Positions 1-8,721 of a DNA stretch of 59,313 nt are shown here, piece after piece. The first letter of the stretch is position 1; every line of letters begins with the position of its first letter. The DNA comes from Paenibacillus thalictri (GTDB lineage Bacteria > Bacillota > Bacilli > Paenibacillales > NBRC-103111), in assembly GCF_004307995.1 (NCBI RefSeq), contig NZ_SIRE01000043.1:1-59313 (forward strand). The letters are read 5' to 3'. Under the pieces are notes generated by a model. It did not search any database. It was given only the letters and a program-made list of their open reading frames with translations, and had not been told where the DNA came from. The translations under genes and the position numbers were made by a program.

Positions 1-215
1 CCCGCGGGCGCGGGCTTCGCCGCAGGCGGCTGCTCGGCCGCGCGGGTGACGCTGCCGCCGCTCCACGCCGCCGCGCCGCCGGCCAGCAAAGCGGCGGCCG
101 CCAGCAGCGCCGCCAGCTTTTTCGCGCGCGGCCGCAGGCGGCGGCCCGTACGCTGCGCACCGCCTTGCTCCGCCTCGGCGCTCACTGCCGATTCGCGTGC
201 GTTGGAACTTTTCAT
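1..215 (-). CDS. N-terminus of an exported or membrane protein, cut by the window edge
   Basis: Only the first 71 codons are present; the gene continues beyond position 1. The ATG at 215-213 overlaps the stop of the upstream gene in an ATGA arrangement and has a perfect AGGAGGTGATC Shine-Dalgarno (221-231), so it is translated as the last visible member of the ABC importer operon. The visible part is a polar, Arg-rich stretch of about 33 residues followed by a strongly hydrophobic Ala/Leu segment (about residues 34-49), then a Pro/Ala-rich linker. That fits a signal peptide or an N-terminal anchor. No catalytic part is visible. Given its operon it is probably an extracellular polysaccharide-related protein, for example a large glycan-acting enzyme, but that is inference from position only. 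Confidence 0.75.
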   Translation of the reverse strand, partial: MKSSNARESAVSAEAEQGGAQRTGRRLRPRAKKLAALLAAAALLAGGAAAWSGGSVTRAAEQPPAAKPAPA

Positions 216-2365
216 CGGACGATCACCTCCTGATAGACGGAATAGAAGAAATCTTTCATCTCGCTGCTGAGGCCAAACGTAATAAAAATCAGCGCCCCCA
301 GCATCATCATCGTCAGCAACGACATCGCGATATTGGCGGCCGTCTCCCGGATGCTGTAGTTTTGCATCGCCTGCACCTTCCAGAACACAAGCAAAGCGAT
401 CCACACGTACATGCCCGTTTTCAGAAAACCGAATATCGCATCTTCGCTAAGCGTCATCACATTGGAAATAAGCGTCAGCGGCAGCCCGATCACAATAAAC
501 GGAAACATCGCATAAGCGCCGCTGTAGGCCACATCGCGCAGGCGCCCTTCGCCCCGGTAAATCGCGCTGATCAAATAGTTGGAGACAACCCAGCCGCACC
601 ATAACAGCAGAAATTTGACAATTTCCGATACGATGTTGACCTCCAGCACCGCTCCCGGATTAAACACAAAACTCGTAAACGCCTGCATCACGCCAAACGA
701 TACCGTCGCCAGCACAAGCAGCAGCAGGCTGCTCCAGAACCCGCCTTTTCCTTCGTAACGGATCGCGATAAAGCCGTCCAGCGGATGTTTGATCAGCACC
801 AACACATGTTTGATTTGTTCCAGCATGCGGTATTTGGGCGGTATGTTCCGTTCCTTTCCCCTGCCCGGCCGCAGCCGCCTTGCCAGCAGCTTTTTCCATA
901 CGATAACAAGCAGGGCTACGCCGATCAGCAAATTCATCAATGTGCCAAAATGCTTCTGGAACCAGATCAGCCGCAGCTGCCAATAAGCATCCGAGTAACC
1001 GGCCTGATTGCCCGCATCCAAAAACAGCTTCTGCGCTTCGGCATAATCGCCTTTCTTGTAAGCGGCCTTGGCAAGGCCCAGCAGCGCCGGCGCGTAATAA
1101 GCGTTAAGCCGGTACGCCTCCCGCCAGTACGCTTCGCTTTCCTCGTATTTGCCCTCCTGGGTCAGCTTGTTCGCCTTATGCACAATGGCCCCGAACTCGG
1201 ACAAGCGCAGCAGTTGGATCAGCCCCTGATCCTCGTCAAGCACAAGCAGTTCGCTGTGCGAATTGCTTGTTATCGCCGACGGCGTTTTTATCACGCCGAG
1301 CCGGGATGAAGCCGCGCTTGATTCCCCCGACCAGAAAAACAGCAAATTGCCGGAAGCATCGTACTGATTCATATATTTCATCGAGGCATCGATCGCCGTC
1401 ACGTTGCCGTCCTGATCCACGGTGATGTCGCTCAGCTGCGGCTTGAGCTTATCACGCGACGGAAAGCGGAATTCGCCGTAGCTTTTTTGCCCGTCGACAG
1501 TGGAAAAATCGCTTTTGGCGGACAACATGTCTTTGCCGGCGATATTGAGCTTTTTGATCTGACCCCGCTCAACGTCTTTGGTTACCGTGTAAATAAATCC
1601 GCTGTCGTCGATATCGACGCTTACGGCCGAACCCGGCAGCTTGCTCATTTCGCGCATATACATTTCCCGCGTGTAGATCAGCCTTTTAAACGAATCCATC
1701 ACCGAAAACGCCGTTTTATTGGCCCCGAAAAAACCGATAAATTTGCCGTCCGGGTCAAGCTGCAGCAGCCCCTGATAACCGCCAAGCGTGGCGATGTACA
1801 AGAAGCCGCGTTTGTCCGTCACCAGCTTGATCGGATCGTATTTAAACGATTCGGGTAAATATGTCGAATCCGGGCGCTTGTATTCCTTCAGCAGCTTCCC
1901 GTTTGCATCCAGCTTAACGACCCGCTTGTTGCCGGTATCCGCAGCATAAATGTCGCCGTTTGGCGAGACAAACACGCCTTCCGGCTTGTTCAAGGGACTT
2001 TCTTTGACATCGATGATTTTGACAAAGCGGCCTTTTTCGTTAAACAGCACAATCCGGTTGTTTCCGGTGTCGGCCACATACATTTGATCCCGGTCGTCGA
2101 CAAAAATGTCCTTTGGTTTGACAAGCGGTGAATATACCGATTTGGACGGATCCTTCGGGTCCGCTATGTAAATGTCTTTGCCCAGCGCTTCTACGGGATA
2201 ATACGCCGATTGCGTCCAGGTCAGACGTTCGTAGGCGTCTTTGTAATTCGTGCTGTACGGCACGGCGGCCTCCGCTCCAAACGGCACAACCGCACTGCCC
2301 GCAACCGCCGCCAGCAGCACGATAAGCCAGCGCCTTACAGCCCCTTTGATAGTACCTGCAAACAT
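212..2365 (-). CDS. NHL-repeat / TPR / Yip1-domain membrane protein of a sugar ABC importer operon
   Basis: A 717-residue protein. The start is the ATG at 2365, with AAGGAGG seven bases upstream; an ATG eight codons earlier has no comparable site. The order is: signal peptide (about 1-33, ending near AEA); an extracellular beta-propeller built of NHL-type repeats (about 55-330, with recurrent blades of the form DxxGxxYVADTGNxRI and GDIYAADTGNKRV); a TPR-like helical pair (about 395-450, with EGKYEESEAYWREAY and KKGDYAEAQKLF); one membrane span; a basic cytoplasmic linker; and a C-terminal Yip1-like domain of about five membrane spans. NHL propellers bind proteins or glycans in other families, and the function of bacterial Yip1 domains is poorly known. 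It sits 20 bases after the second permease and overlaps the next gene by 4 bases, so it is probably an accessory component of this transporter. The function itself is not established. Confidence 0.85.
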   Translation of the reverse strand: MFAGTIKGAVRRWLIVLLAAVAGSAVVPFGAEAAVPYSTNYKDAYERLTWTQSAYYPVEALGKDIYIADPKDPSKSVYSPLVKPKDIFVDDRDQMYVADTGNNRIVLFNEKGRFVKIIDVKESPLNKPEGVFVSPNGDIYAADTGNKRVVKLDANGKLLKEYKRPDSTYLPESFKYDPIKLVTDKRGFLYIATLGGYQGLLQLDPDGKFIGFFGANKTAFSVMDSFKRLIYTREMYMREMSKLPGSAVSVDIDDSGFIYTVTKDVERGQIKKLNIAGKDMLSAKSDFSTVDGQKSYGEFRFPSRDKLKPQLSDITVDQDGNVTAIDASMKYMNQYDASGNLLFFWSGESSAASSRLGVIKTPSAITSNSHSELLVLDEDQGLIQLLRLSEFGAIVHKANKLTQEGKYEESEAYWREAYRLNAYYAPALLGLAKAAYKKGDYAEAQKLFLDAGNQAGYSDAYWQLRLIWFQKHFGTLMNLLIGVALLVIVWKKLLARRLRPGRGKERNIPPKYRMLEQIKHVLVLIKHPLDGFIAIRYEGKGGFWSSLLLLVLATVSFGVMQAFTSFVFNPGAVLEVNIVSEIVKFLLLWCGWVVSNYLISAIYRGEGRLRDVAYSGAYAMFPFIVIGLPLTLISNVMTLSEDAIFGFLKTGMYVWIALLVFWKVQAMQNYSIRETAANIAMSLLTMMMLGALIFITFGLSSEMKDFFYSVYQEVIVR

Positions 2366-2385
2366 CGTTTTCCTCCTTCCCTCCG

Positions 2386-3249
2386 TCATTTGATCCCCGA
2401 ATGAGCCATCGTTTCGATGACTTTGCTTTGGAAAAACAGGAAAACAAGCAGGTTGGGCACAAACATCACGACCGCCGCCGCTGCCGCCGCTCCTTGCCTG
2501 GCAACGCTGTTCGCCAAATTATTGGTCAGCGTGGACAAGAAATACGGGAAGTTTTTCATCTCGTCATCCTGCATAAAATAAGCGGACGTCTCCACGTTCC
2601 CCCACGAGTGCTGAAACGTCAGTATCGCCACGGTGGCCACCGCCGGCATAATAACCGGCATAACGATCCGGGTGAAAATGAGCCATTCGCCCGCTCCGTC
2701 GATTTTCGCCGCTTCAATCAGTTCCCCAGGCAGTTGGTCGATAAACTGCTTCATCAGAAACACGCCGACCGGCATCGCCAGCAGCGGCAATATATGCCCG
2801 AAATACGTGTTCATGATACCCAGGTGGCTGACGACCAAATAACGCGGCATTTGTACCGCTTCGGGAGCAAACATCAGCGTCAAAATGATCGTCGAAAAAA
2901 CGATCTTATGCCCCGGAAATTGATGTTTCGAGATCGGGTACGCGCAAAGCGCACTCACCATGGTAACAAGTACAACCGCAAGGCCGGAAATCACGACACT
3001 GTTGAACAAATACCGGGTGATCGGCACGGCCGACGATTTGGCTACCAGGAATAACTCGACAAAGTTTTGAAACGACGGTTCTCGCACGAAAAAGTTCGGC
3101 GGATACACAAACAGCTCATGATACGGCTTCAGCGAATGATTAAATATATAAACAAGCGGCAGAAGCATAAACACGCTGATGGCAATCAGCAGCAAGGTGA
3201 GCAGCTTTTGAAAGCCGTCCAGCCGGTTTAACCTGCTTATTTTTCTCAT
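2386..3249 (-). CDS. Carbohydrate ABC importer permease, MalG type
   Basis: A 287-residue inner-membrane permease of the binding-protein-dependent MalG class, with about six membrane spans. The EAA loop that docks on the ATPase is visible as EAAKIDGAGEW near residue 185. The start ATG has AAGGAGA seven bases upstream; this Shine-Dalgarno lies inside the last codons of the preceding permease gene, so the two are translationally coupled across a 3-base gap. Family knowledge says it pairs with the MalF-type subunit encoded immediately upstream to form the translocation pore. The N-terminal periplasm-facing loop (HELFVYPPNFF) is typical of this family. The substrate cannot be inferred from the permease. 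Confidence 0.95.
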   Translation of the reverse strand: MRKISRLNRLDGFQKLLTLLLIAISVFMLLPLVYIFNHSLKPYHELFVYPPNFFVREPSFQNFVELFLVAKSSAVPITRYLFNSVVISGLAVVLVTMVSALCAYPISKHQFPGHKIVFSTIILTLMFAPEAVQMPRYLVVSHLGIMNTYFGHILPLLAMPVGVFLMKQFIDQLPGELIEAAKIDGAGEWLIFTRIVMPVIMPAVATVAILTFQHSWGNVETSAYFMQDDEMKNFPYFLSTLTNNLANSVARQGAAAAAAVVMFVPNLLVFLFFQSKVIETMAHSGIK

Positions 3250-3252
3250 CGG

Positions 3253-4281
3253 CTATTCTCCTTCAGCGCTTTTCTTGTTAGTGGAGGAACCGCCGCCGGC
3301 ATCGTCGCCGGAGCCGAACAATCCCCAGCACAGCCGGTTGGACATATACATCAGCACCAGCAAAAACACCGACACCGCCGCCGCATATCCCATCTCGAAG
3401 CGGACAAAACCGTAATCATCGATGTGGTTGATGATCAGATGACCCGCATATTGCGGCGTCGGGTTTGTGCCCGACAGCTCGACGCCGATCGCTCCCGCCT
3501 TAAAGGTGGATACGATCGCCATCACCGCGCCAAACAGCATTTGCGGTTTCATGGACGGAATCGTCACATACCATATTTCCTGCAGCCGGCTGCTCATCCC
3601 GTCAATCCGCCCGGCCTCGTACAGTTCGGGGTTGACGCCGAGAATGCCGGCCAGCATCGCCAGAAACCCGACGCCCATGCTGGACCATAGCGATACGGCG
3701 ATCATCGAATTCATCAAATACGCCTTGTCCGTCACCCATAAGATCGGTTGGTCGATAATGCCCATGCCCAGCAGCACGCTGTTCAAGTAGCCGATCCGGT
3801 CCCCCGACAGCATCGGCAACCAGACGATCGACATCGCGATGCCCATGGTCAGCGACGGCGTATACATCGCCAAAGCGAGCCACTTGCGCAGCTTGCCGGG
3901 TAATTGGCAGATCAGCCAAGCCAGCACAAACGCCGCGACATAACCGCCCGGCCCAACGATAACGGCAAATTTGAACGTATTGGGCAAAGCGTATTTCAGA
4001 AACAGCAGGTCCTGCGAAATGAGGTACTGAAAGTTTTTCCAGCCGATAAATCGCGGAGGCTCAATGGCGTTGAAATACGTAAAACTCAGCACAATCGCAG
4101 CGCAAACCGGGACGAGAATAAACAATATAAAACAGATCATAAACGGGGCGATGAACAAATACGATGTCCGAAAGCGCCATATGTCCCGCAGCAAACGCGA
4201 CAGGTTGCCTGGAGCGCCCAGCCGGAGGCGGCTGGTTTTGGCCGCTGCCGCCGTATCCATCCTCGCCGCATTATTTAACAT
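3253..4281 (-). CDS. Carbohydrate ABC importer permease, MalF type
   Basis: A 342-residue permease, partner of the MalG-type subunit downstream. I place the start at the ATG at 4281 (MLNNAARMD), preceded by GGAAGGGAG at a normal distance and overlapping the solute-binding protein gene by 11 bases. An ATG at 4314 would overlap far more and add an implausible leader. The protein has an N-terminal cytoplasmic tail of about 45 residues, six membrane spans, and an EAA loop (EAGRIDGMSSR) near residue 230. In this family the MalF-type subunit contacts the binding protein and lines the substrate path. It is co-transcribed with the ATPase, binding protein and second permease. The C-terminal tail is Gly/Ser/Lys-rich. 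Confidence 0.94.
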   Translation of the reverse strand: MLNNAARMDTAAAAKTSRLRLGAPGNLSRLLRDIWRFRTSYLFIAPFMICFILFILVPVCAAIVLSFTYFNAIEPPRFIGWKNFQYLISQDLLFLKYALPNTFKFAVIVGPGGYVAAFVLAWLICQLPGKLRKWLALAMYTPSLTMGIAMSIVWLPMLSGDRIGYLNSVLLGMGIIDQPILWVTDKAYLMNSMIAVSLWSSMGVGFLAMLAGILGVNPELYEAGRIDGMSSRLQEIWYVTIPSMKPQMLFGAVMAIVSTFKAGAIGVELSGTNPTPQYAGHLIINHIDDYGFVRFEMGYAAAVSVFLLVLMYMSNRLCWGLFGSGDDAGGGSSTNKKSAEGE

Positions 4282-7200
4282 AGCTGTCCACTCCCTTCCA
4301 CGGTTCGCTGACAACCGGCAAATCCATCGTTTTCAGCGGCTTGCCGTTTTCGTCCACAAATCCGAACTCCTGCTGCTTGCGGCGCAGCTCGCGTTCAATG
4401 TCCATAACCGCCGTCTCCAAAGAGCTGCGGTAGTTCATGCCGTCCACCGCCGTGCGGTTCCAGGCATTCGTCAGCTCCCGGCTTATAAAGTAGCTGCCCG
4501 GCAGGTTAGGCACTTCCTTATACCATTTCCATTGGTTCAAAATGACGTTGGCATCCTCGCGTTTCCACGGCAGCTTGGCAAACGCCTCGATATTGGCCGT
4601 ATTCCAGCGGAACGCGGTGCCATAAAACGCCTCCAGATCGGAGCCGTAGCGCTCCTGCATGTCGGCGGACAACCACCACTTCATAAACGCCCATGCCTGC
4701 TCTTTTTTGTGCGACTTGTTAAAAATAACGCCCGCGCTTTGGCCTCCTCCGGCCCAACGCGCGATCTCCCCGTTAGATTGTCTAACGCCGGGCAGCGGCG
4801 CGATTCCCCAGGCGCCGTTCAGCTCCGGCGCTGCCGAGGACAGCTGCACGTACATGTTGTAATCGGCGATGCCGATCGGCATCGAGCCGTCGCGGAAATG
4901 CTGGAAGAAACTCGGAACTTCTTTTTCCATCGCGTAAATGTTGAACAGGTCGGTCCACATCTTAAACGACTGGAACGCTTGCGGCGTATCCATCGCGGAT
5001 TTCATTCCGTCCGGCCGGAAAAACTCGGCTTGGTTCTGGTAGAAATACATCAAATACTCTTTCGGAGAAACATAAAAGTTCATGTAGTTTTGCTGCAGGT
5101 TGGGCAGCAGCCCGTACACCTCGTCCCATGTTTCGGGAATGCGCAGGCCCAGCCGGTTCATCACATCTTTGCGGTAATAGAGCACTTGGAAGGACTGCGT
5201 TTCCGGCAGTGCGTAATAGCCTTTATCGTAATAGAAAGCAAGCCACGAACCCGGGCTGTATCTTTTGTATATTTGATCAAAATCCGGAAATTGCGACAAA
5301 TCGGCCACGCTGCCGCGAATCGCGTAATCGACCGGCAAATCTTGGCCTAATCCAAGCGCGATATCCGGCTGCACGCCTGCGGCGCCGGCCAGCAAAAGCA
5401 GCTGCGTGTTCGGCAGCAGGTTGACTTTGACGCGGATGCCGGTGTCCGGCGTAAACATTTCGTCCGCCAGCTCCTGCATCAGGTTGACGTAGTCGCGCCC
5501 CCGGTACGCCCAGACGTTAAGCACGTTGTCTTCCAGCTCGCTGAGCTTGCTTTTGGAATCGAAGGAATAGAAGAAATTTTGAACCGAACCGACGATTTGC
5601 GCCCAGAAGGACGCCTCCATCTCGGGAAAGCCTTGCCCTGCGGGTACGATGTAAATTTCGTCCAGCTGCAGCGGCTGCTGCACTAATATTTGCAGAAATC
5701 CGCTGATTTTCTCCTGAATAGCGGCAACCTGATCGGCATGATACGGAATATCGTCGACCTTGGCGAGCAGCCCGCCGATATCTTTCACGGAGGTGGCGAG
5801 GCTTTGGCTCACATTGTCGGTGCGCCCGTTGACGGCCGTCATCTGCTTGGCTGCGGCGGACATCAATTCAGCGGCTTCCTTCAGCCGGCCCGGCAGATCG
5901 GGATAATCGCGCTGACTGTTCCAGGTACGGTTTTTGTCGTTGGTGCCGCCGGTCAGCGCCTTCAGATCATGATCGATGTCCCGCAGCCGGCCAAGCGCCT
6001 CTTCAATGCCAAGCAGCACCGGCTTAAACGGATGATGCGTCACCGCCATGGAAAACGTATGCTCGCCTTTTTCCAAATAAATGTCATACGGCTTGCCGCC
6101 GTCGTCTCCTAATATCGTTCCCTGCCACCCTGCGGCGTAAGGGAAACGGTACTCAAGCAGCTCTTGGAATGGAACCTTGCCATCGAACATAATTTTTCGA
6201 AACGACGCTTTTTGCGAAATCACATTTTGCAGCGATCGCATCCCGATGCGGTACATCCCGCTTTCCGGAACGCTAAAGCTCCAGGCAAGCTCCTGGTTCT
6301 GGTTTTGCCATTTGGCGCCGCCGATCGAATTAAACGTGATTTTGCCCTTGGCGAGCGGCACGGTCCGGGGATCGGTATCGGATGCAACTTGGATCGCCGA
6401 ATCGTTTTTCGCTTTGATGTTTTCCGCTTGGATCGTCTGAACAGCTGCGGACGGTGCAGCAGTCTGCGCGGGATATGGCTTGACCGCTTCCGCGTATCGT
6501 TGCGGCGGGGAGGCCGGAACTAGGCGGATCGACTCCAGCGCCACGGGTTCGTCCGACTCGATACGCAGCGTATGGCTGCCCGCCGCGACAAACCATTGCA
6601 GCGGCTCGCTGTAAGCCCCGCCCGAATCAATCAGCGGTTTCACCGTCCAATCGCTGATGTCCAGCGATTTGGGGCGAATGTCGTTGCCGTCCGCATCCTG
6701 CTTGACCGGAGCGGCATCTTTCCACTGCCTGTACAGCATGACCGCTGCGGCTTCCCGGAACGGATGCTTGCCGTCAAGCCGCACATCCCAGGTGATCGGC
6801 TTGCGGTAGCCGGATCCGGAGAACGGCCGGTAGCCGGCGTGTATTTCATACAACCCGTCGCTTGGCGCGGTAACCCGATATTCGATCCAATTGTCCTTGC
6901 CCGGCTCCCACAGCAGCACGCTGCTTTTTCCTTCAAAAGGGGCAACCGCCGTCTTGGCTCCGGCCGATTTAGCGGCGAATTGTGCGGCATCGATCACGAT
7001 GGGGGCCGCTGCGGGCTTGGCGCCGCGGTCCGCCCACAATTTAGCGGCGTCCGCGTAATATGGCTCCGCGCTTGCCGTGGCGCCGCCCGCTTGGCTTCCA
7101 GCCGGTGCCGCTGCAGTCGTTGCTCCCGGCGCTGCTGCCGTTGCCGCTGTGGTCGCTGCTGCCGTTGCCGTCGAAGCTACTAGCGGATTTACTGCCGCAG

Positions 7201-7357
7201 TCGCCGCTTGCCCCGGCTTACTGGAAGCCGCTGCCGATTCCCCGGCCTCAGCTAAGCTGCCGGGCCAAACACCGCCAAACGTCGAAGCCGTAAGTGCGGC
7301 GAGCAGCAAACTGCAAGCGAGGCGGCGTTTTTTCAACCTCATGTTCGGGTGCCGCAA
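4271..7357 (-). CDS. Oversized extracellular solute-binding protein with N-terminal carbohydrate-binding-like modules
   Basis: A 1028-residue exported protein, more than twice the usual size of a sugar-binding protein (about 420-550). Start: TTG at 7357, with AAGGAG nine bases upstream; the first ATG (7342) lies too far from that site. Layout: an Arg/Lys-rich signal or anchor segment (1-37) with no lipobox cysteine; an Ala/Pro/Thr low-complexity linker (about 40-95); two beta-sandwich-like modules resembling carbohydrate-binding modules (about 125-280 and 305-450, each with a WEP...WIEYRV or LAWSFSVPESGMYRI core); a helical spacer (about 455-590); and a type-1 extracellular solute-binding domain (about 600-1028). 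It follows the ATPase gene by 29 bases and overlaps the first permease. It probably captures a long or branched glycan at the surface. The module assignments come from pattern reading, not a profile search. Confidence 0.88.
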   Translation of the reverse strand: MRHPNMRLKKRRLACSLLLAALTASTFGGVWPGSLAEAGESAAASSKPGQAATAAVNPLVASTATAAATTAATAAAPGATTAAAPAGSQAGGATASAEPYYADAAKLWADRGAKPAAAPIVIDAAQFAAKSAGAKTAVAPFEGKSSVLLWEPGKDNWIEYRVTAPSDGLYEIHAGYRPFSGSGYRKPITWDVRLDGKHPFREAAAVMLYRQWKDAAPVKQDADGNDIRPKSLDISDWTVKPLIDSGGAYSEPLQWFVAAGSHTLRIESDEPVALESIRLVPASPPQRYAEAVKPYPAQTAAPSAAVQTIQAENIKAKNDSAIQVASDTDPRTVPLAKGKITFNSIGGAKWQNQNQELAWSFSVPESGMYRIGMRSLQNVISQKASFRKIMFDGKVPFQELLEYRFPYAAGWQGTILGDDGGKPYDIYLEKGEHTFSMAVTHHPFKPVLLGIEEALGRLRDIDHDLKALTGGTNDKNRTWNSQRDYPDLPGRLKEAAELMSAAAKQMTAVNGRTDNVSQSLATSVKDIGGLLAKVDDIPYHADQVAAIQEKISGFLQILVQQPLQLDEIYIVPAGQGFPEMEASFWAQIVGSVQNFFYSFDSKSKLSELEDNVLNVWAYRGRDYVNLMQELADEMFTPDTGIRVKVNLLPNTQLLLLAGAAGVQPDIALGLGQDLPVDYAIRGSVADLSQFPDFDQIYKRYSPGSWLAFYYDKGYYALPETQSFQVLYYRKDVMNRLGLRIPETWDEVYGLLPNLQQNYMNFYVSPKEYLMYFYQNQAEFFRPDGMKSAMDTPQAFQSFKMWTDLFNIYAMEKEVPSFFQHFRDGSMPIGIADYNMYVQLSSAAPELNGAWGIAPLPGVRQSNGEIARWAGGGQSAGVIFNKSHKKEQAWAFMKWWLSADMQERYGSDLEAFYGTAFRWNTANIEAFAKLPWKREDANVILNQWKWYKEVPNLPGSYFISRELTNAWNRTAVDGMNYRSSLETAVMDIERELRRKQQEFGFVDENGKPLKTMDLPVVSEPWKGVDSYVK

Positions 7358-7386
7358 ATGTATTCTCTCCTTATCTTATAATCAGA

Positions 7387-8508
7387 TTAATCGGCAAAAC
7401 GTTCGCCTGAATCGGGATGGAAAAACAGCGCCTTCGACATGTCGACGGCTATCTGCACCTTGTCGTCTTCGTCCACCCGGCAGTATGGATGAACCCGCAC
7501 GACTAGCAGCTTATCCTGACCGATGTCCAGATGCAAATACCTGTCCGCCCCCATCAGCTCGCTGATTTTATGCGTTCCAGTCAGAACGGCCTGTGAACGG
7601 GCACGGAGACCGCTTTCATCCAAAGCGATATTCTCCGGCCGTATGCCGAGGGTGACCGTCTTGTTTAGCTGCTTGTGATGAAGCAGCGTCCGTTTTTTAT
7701 CTTCGGGAATGTCGAGAACAAAACGCGAGGTGTGGAACTCCAATTTACCGGGAACCGGCTCTAAAATACGTCCTTGGATAAAATTCATCGGCGGTGAGCC
7801 GATAAAGCTGGCCACAAACGTATTGCTCGGACTCGTGTAGATCATCTCCGGCGTATCCACCTGCTGGATCACGCCGTCTTTCATGACAACGATCCGGTCG
7901 CCCATCGTCATCGCTTCGATCTGGTCGTGCGTCACATACACCATCGTCACGCCCAGCGTTTTGTGCAGCCGGATAATTTCCGTGCGCATCTGCACCCGCA
8001 GCTTGGCGTCCAAGTTGGATAACGGCTCATCCATCAAAAACACCTGCGGATTGCGCACGATCGCCCGCCCCAGCGCCACCCGCTGGCGTTGTCCGCCGGA
8101 AAGCTCGCGTGGCTTGCGGCTCAAGTATGGCTCGATTTCCAGCACGCGCGCCGCCTTTTTTACAGCTAAGTCGATATCGTGTTTTGGCAGCTTGCGCAGC
8201 CTGAGCCCAAAGGCAATGTTCTCGTACACCGACATGTTCGGATACAACGCATAGTTTTGAAATACCATGGCTATATCCCGGTCCTTCGGCGGCAGTTCGT
8301 TGACCAGCACGTCACCGATGTAGATTTCTCCCTCGGAAATGTCCTCAAGCCCTGCGATCATCCTCAGCGTCGTCGATTTGCCGCAGCCGGACGGCCCTAC
8401 GAATACAAGAAATTCCTTATCTTTGATTTCCAGATGGAAATCGTTCACGACAGGTTGTTTGTCTTTGCCGTACCGTTTGTATATGTGGTTCATCAGGATT
8501 CGCGCCAT
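7387..8508 (-). CDS. MsmX/UgpC-type sugar importer ATPase
   Basis: A 373-residue cytoplasmic ATPase of the MalK/MsmX/UgpC class, full length. Visible motifs: Walker A GPSGCGKST (38-46), Q-loop at MVFQNYALYP, signature LSGGQ (136-140) followed by RQRVALGRAI, Walker B VFLMDEP (155-161), D-loop SNLD, and the switch histidine in VTHDQIEAM. The last 130 residues form the TOBE/regulatory domain (TLGIRPENI). It is the first gene of the minus-strand importer operon, with its own promoter-like -10. In Bacillus and relatives a single MsmX-type ATPase serves several sugar importers. The two other importers in this window have no ATPase gene beside them, so sharing is likely here, though that is inference. 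Confidence 0.96.
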   Translation of the reverse strand: MARILMNHIYKRYGKDKQPVVNDFHLEIKDKEFLVFVGPSGCGKSTTLRMIAGLEDISEGEIYIGDVLVNELPPKDRDIAMVFQNYALYPNMSVYENIAFGLRLRKLPKHDIDLAVKKAARVLEIEPYLSRKPRELSGGQRQRVALGRAIVRNPQVFLMDEPLSNLDAKLRVQMRTEIIRLHKTLGVTMVYVTHDQIEAMTMGDRIVVMKDGVIQQVDTPEMIYTSPSNTFVASFIGSPPMNFIQGRILEPVPGKLEFHTSRFVLDIPEDKKRTLLHHKQLNKTVTLGIRPENIALDESGLRARSQAVLTGTHKISELMGADRYLHLDIGQDKLLVVRVHPYCRVDEDDKVQIAVDMSKALFFHPDSGERFAD

Positions 8509-8547
8509 ACATGGTCTCCTTTGTCCTTTACATATGAGATCACATTT

Positions 8548-8553
8548 ATTATA
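8548..8553 (-). promoter_or_regulatory. Probable -10 element of the importer operon promoter
   Basis: A perfect TATAAT on the minus strand about 40 bases upstream of the ATPase start codon. The expected -35 position has no good TTGACA match. A repeated CTTCACA motif lies just upstream (two copies about 12 bases apart), which would suit an activator-dependent promoter. This is a motif call only. Confidence 0.45.
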
Positions 8554-8650
8554 AAAGATGCGCTGTGAAGATGGTGTGAAGGTTCATTCGGGCGCCGCAT
8601 GTGGAGAATACAGGAAAAAAACAGTTGATCTCGGGGCGTAATTCTGTTAT

Positions 8651-8679
8651 TTTGATATTATCAAATTGTTAATATCAAA
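8651..8679. promoter_or_regulatory. Palindromic operator candidate for the pnuC-nadR-nrtR operon
   Basis: TTTGATATT at 8651-8659 and its exact reverse complement AATATCAAA at 8671-8679 are separated by 11 bases, and the centre contains a further partial palindrome (ATCAAATTGTT). It lies 249 bases upstream of pnuC in an AT-rich stretch, where a promoter would be expected. The third gene of the operon encodes an NrtR-type repressor, a family that binds imperfect palindromes upstream of NAD genes. Assignment as the NrtR site is inference from position and symmetry. Confidence 0.5.
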
Positions 8680-8721
8680 TAAGAAATAAGTTCCTTGAAC
8701 GATACGATGAAACACTTCTGA

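Noticed and set aside
4064..5350. A 428-codon plus-strand open frame opposite the binding protein and permease genes
   Set aside because: It lacks a ribosome site, is Arg/His/Gln-rich as shadow frames are, and the opposite-strand genes are well supported.
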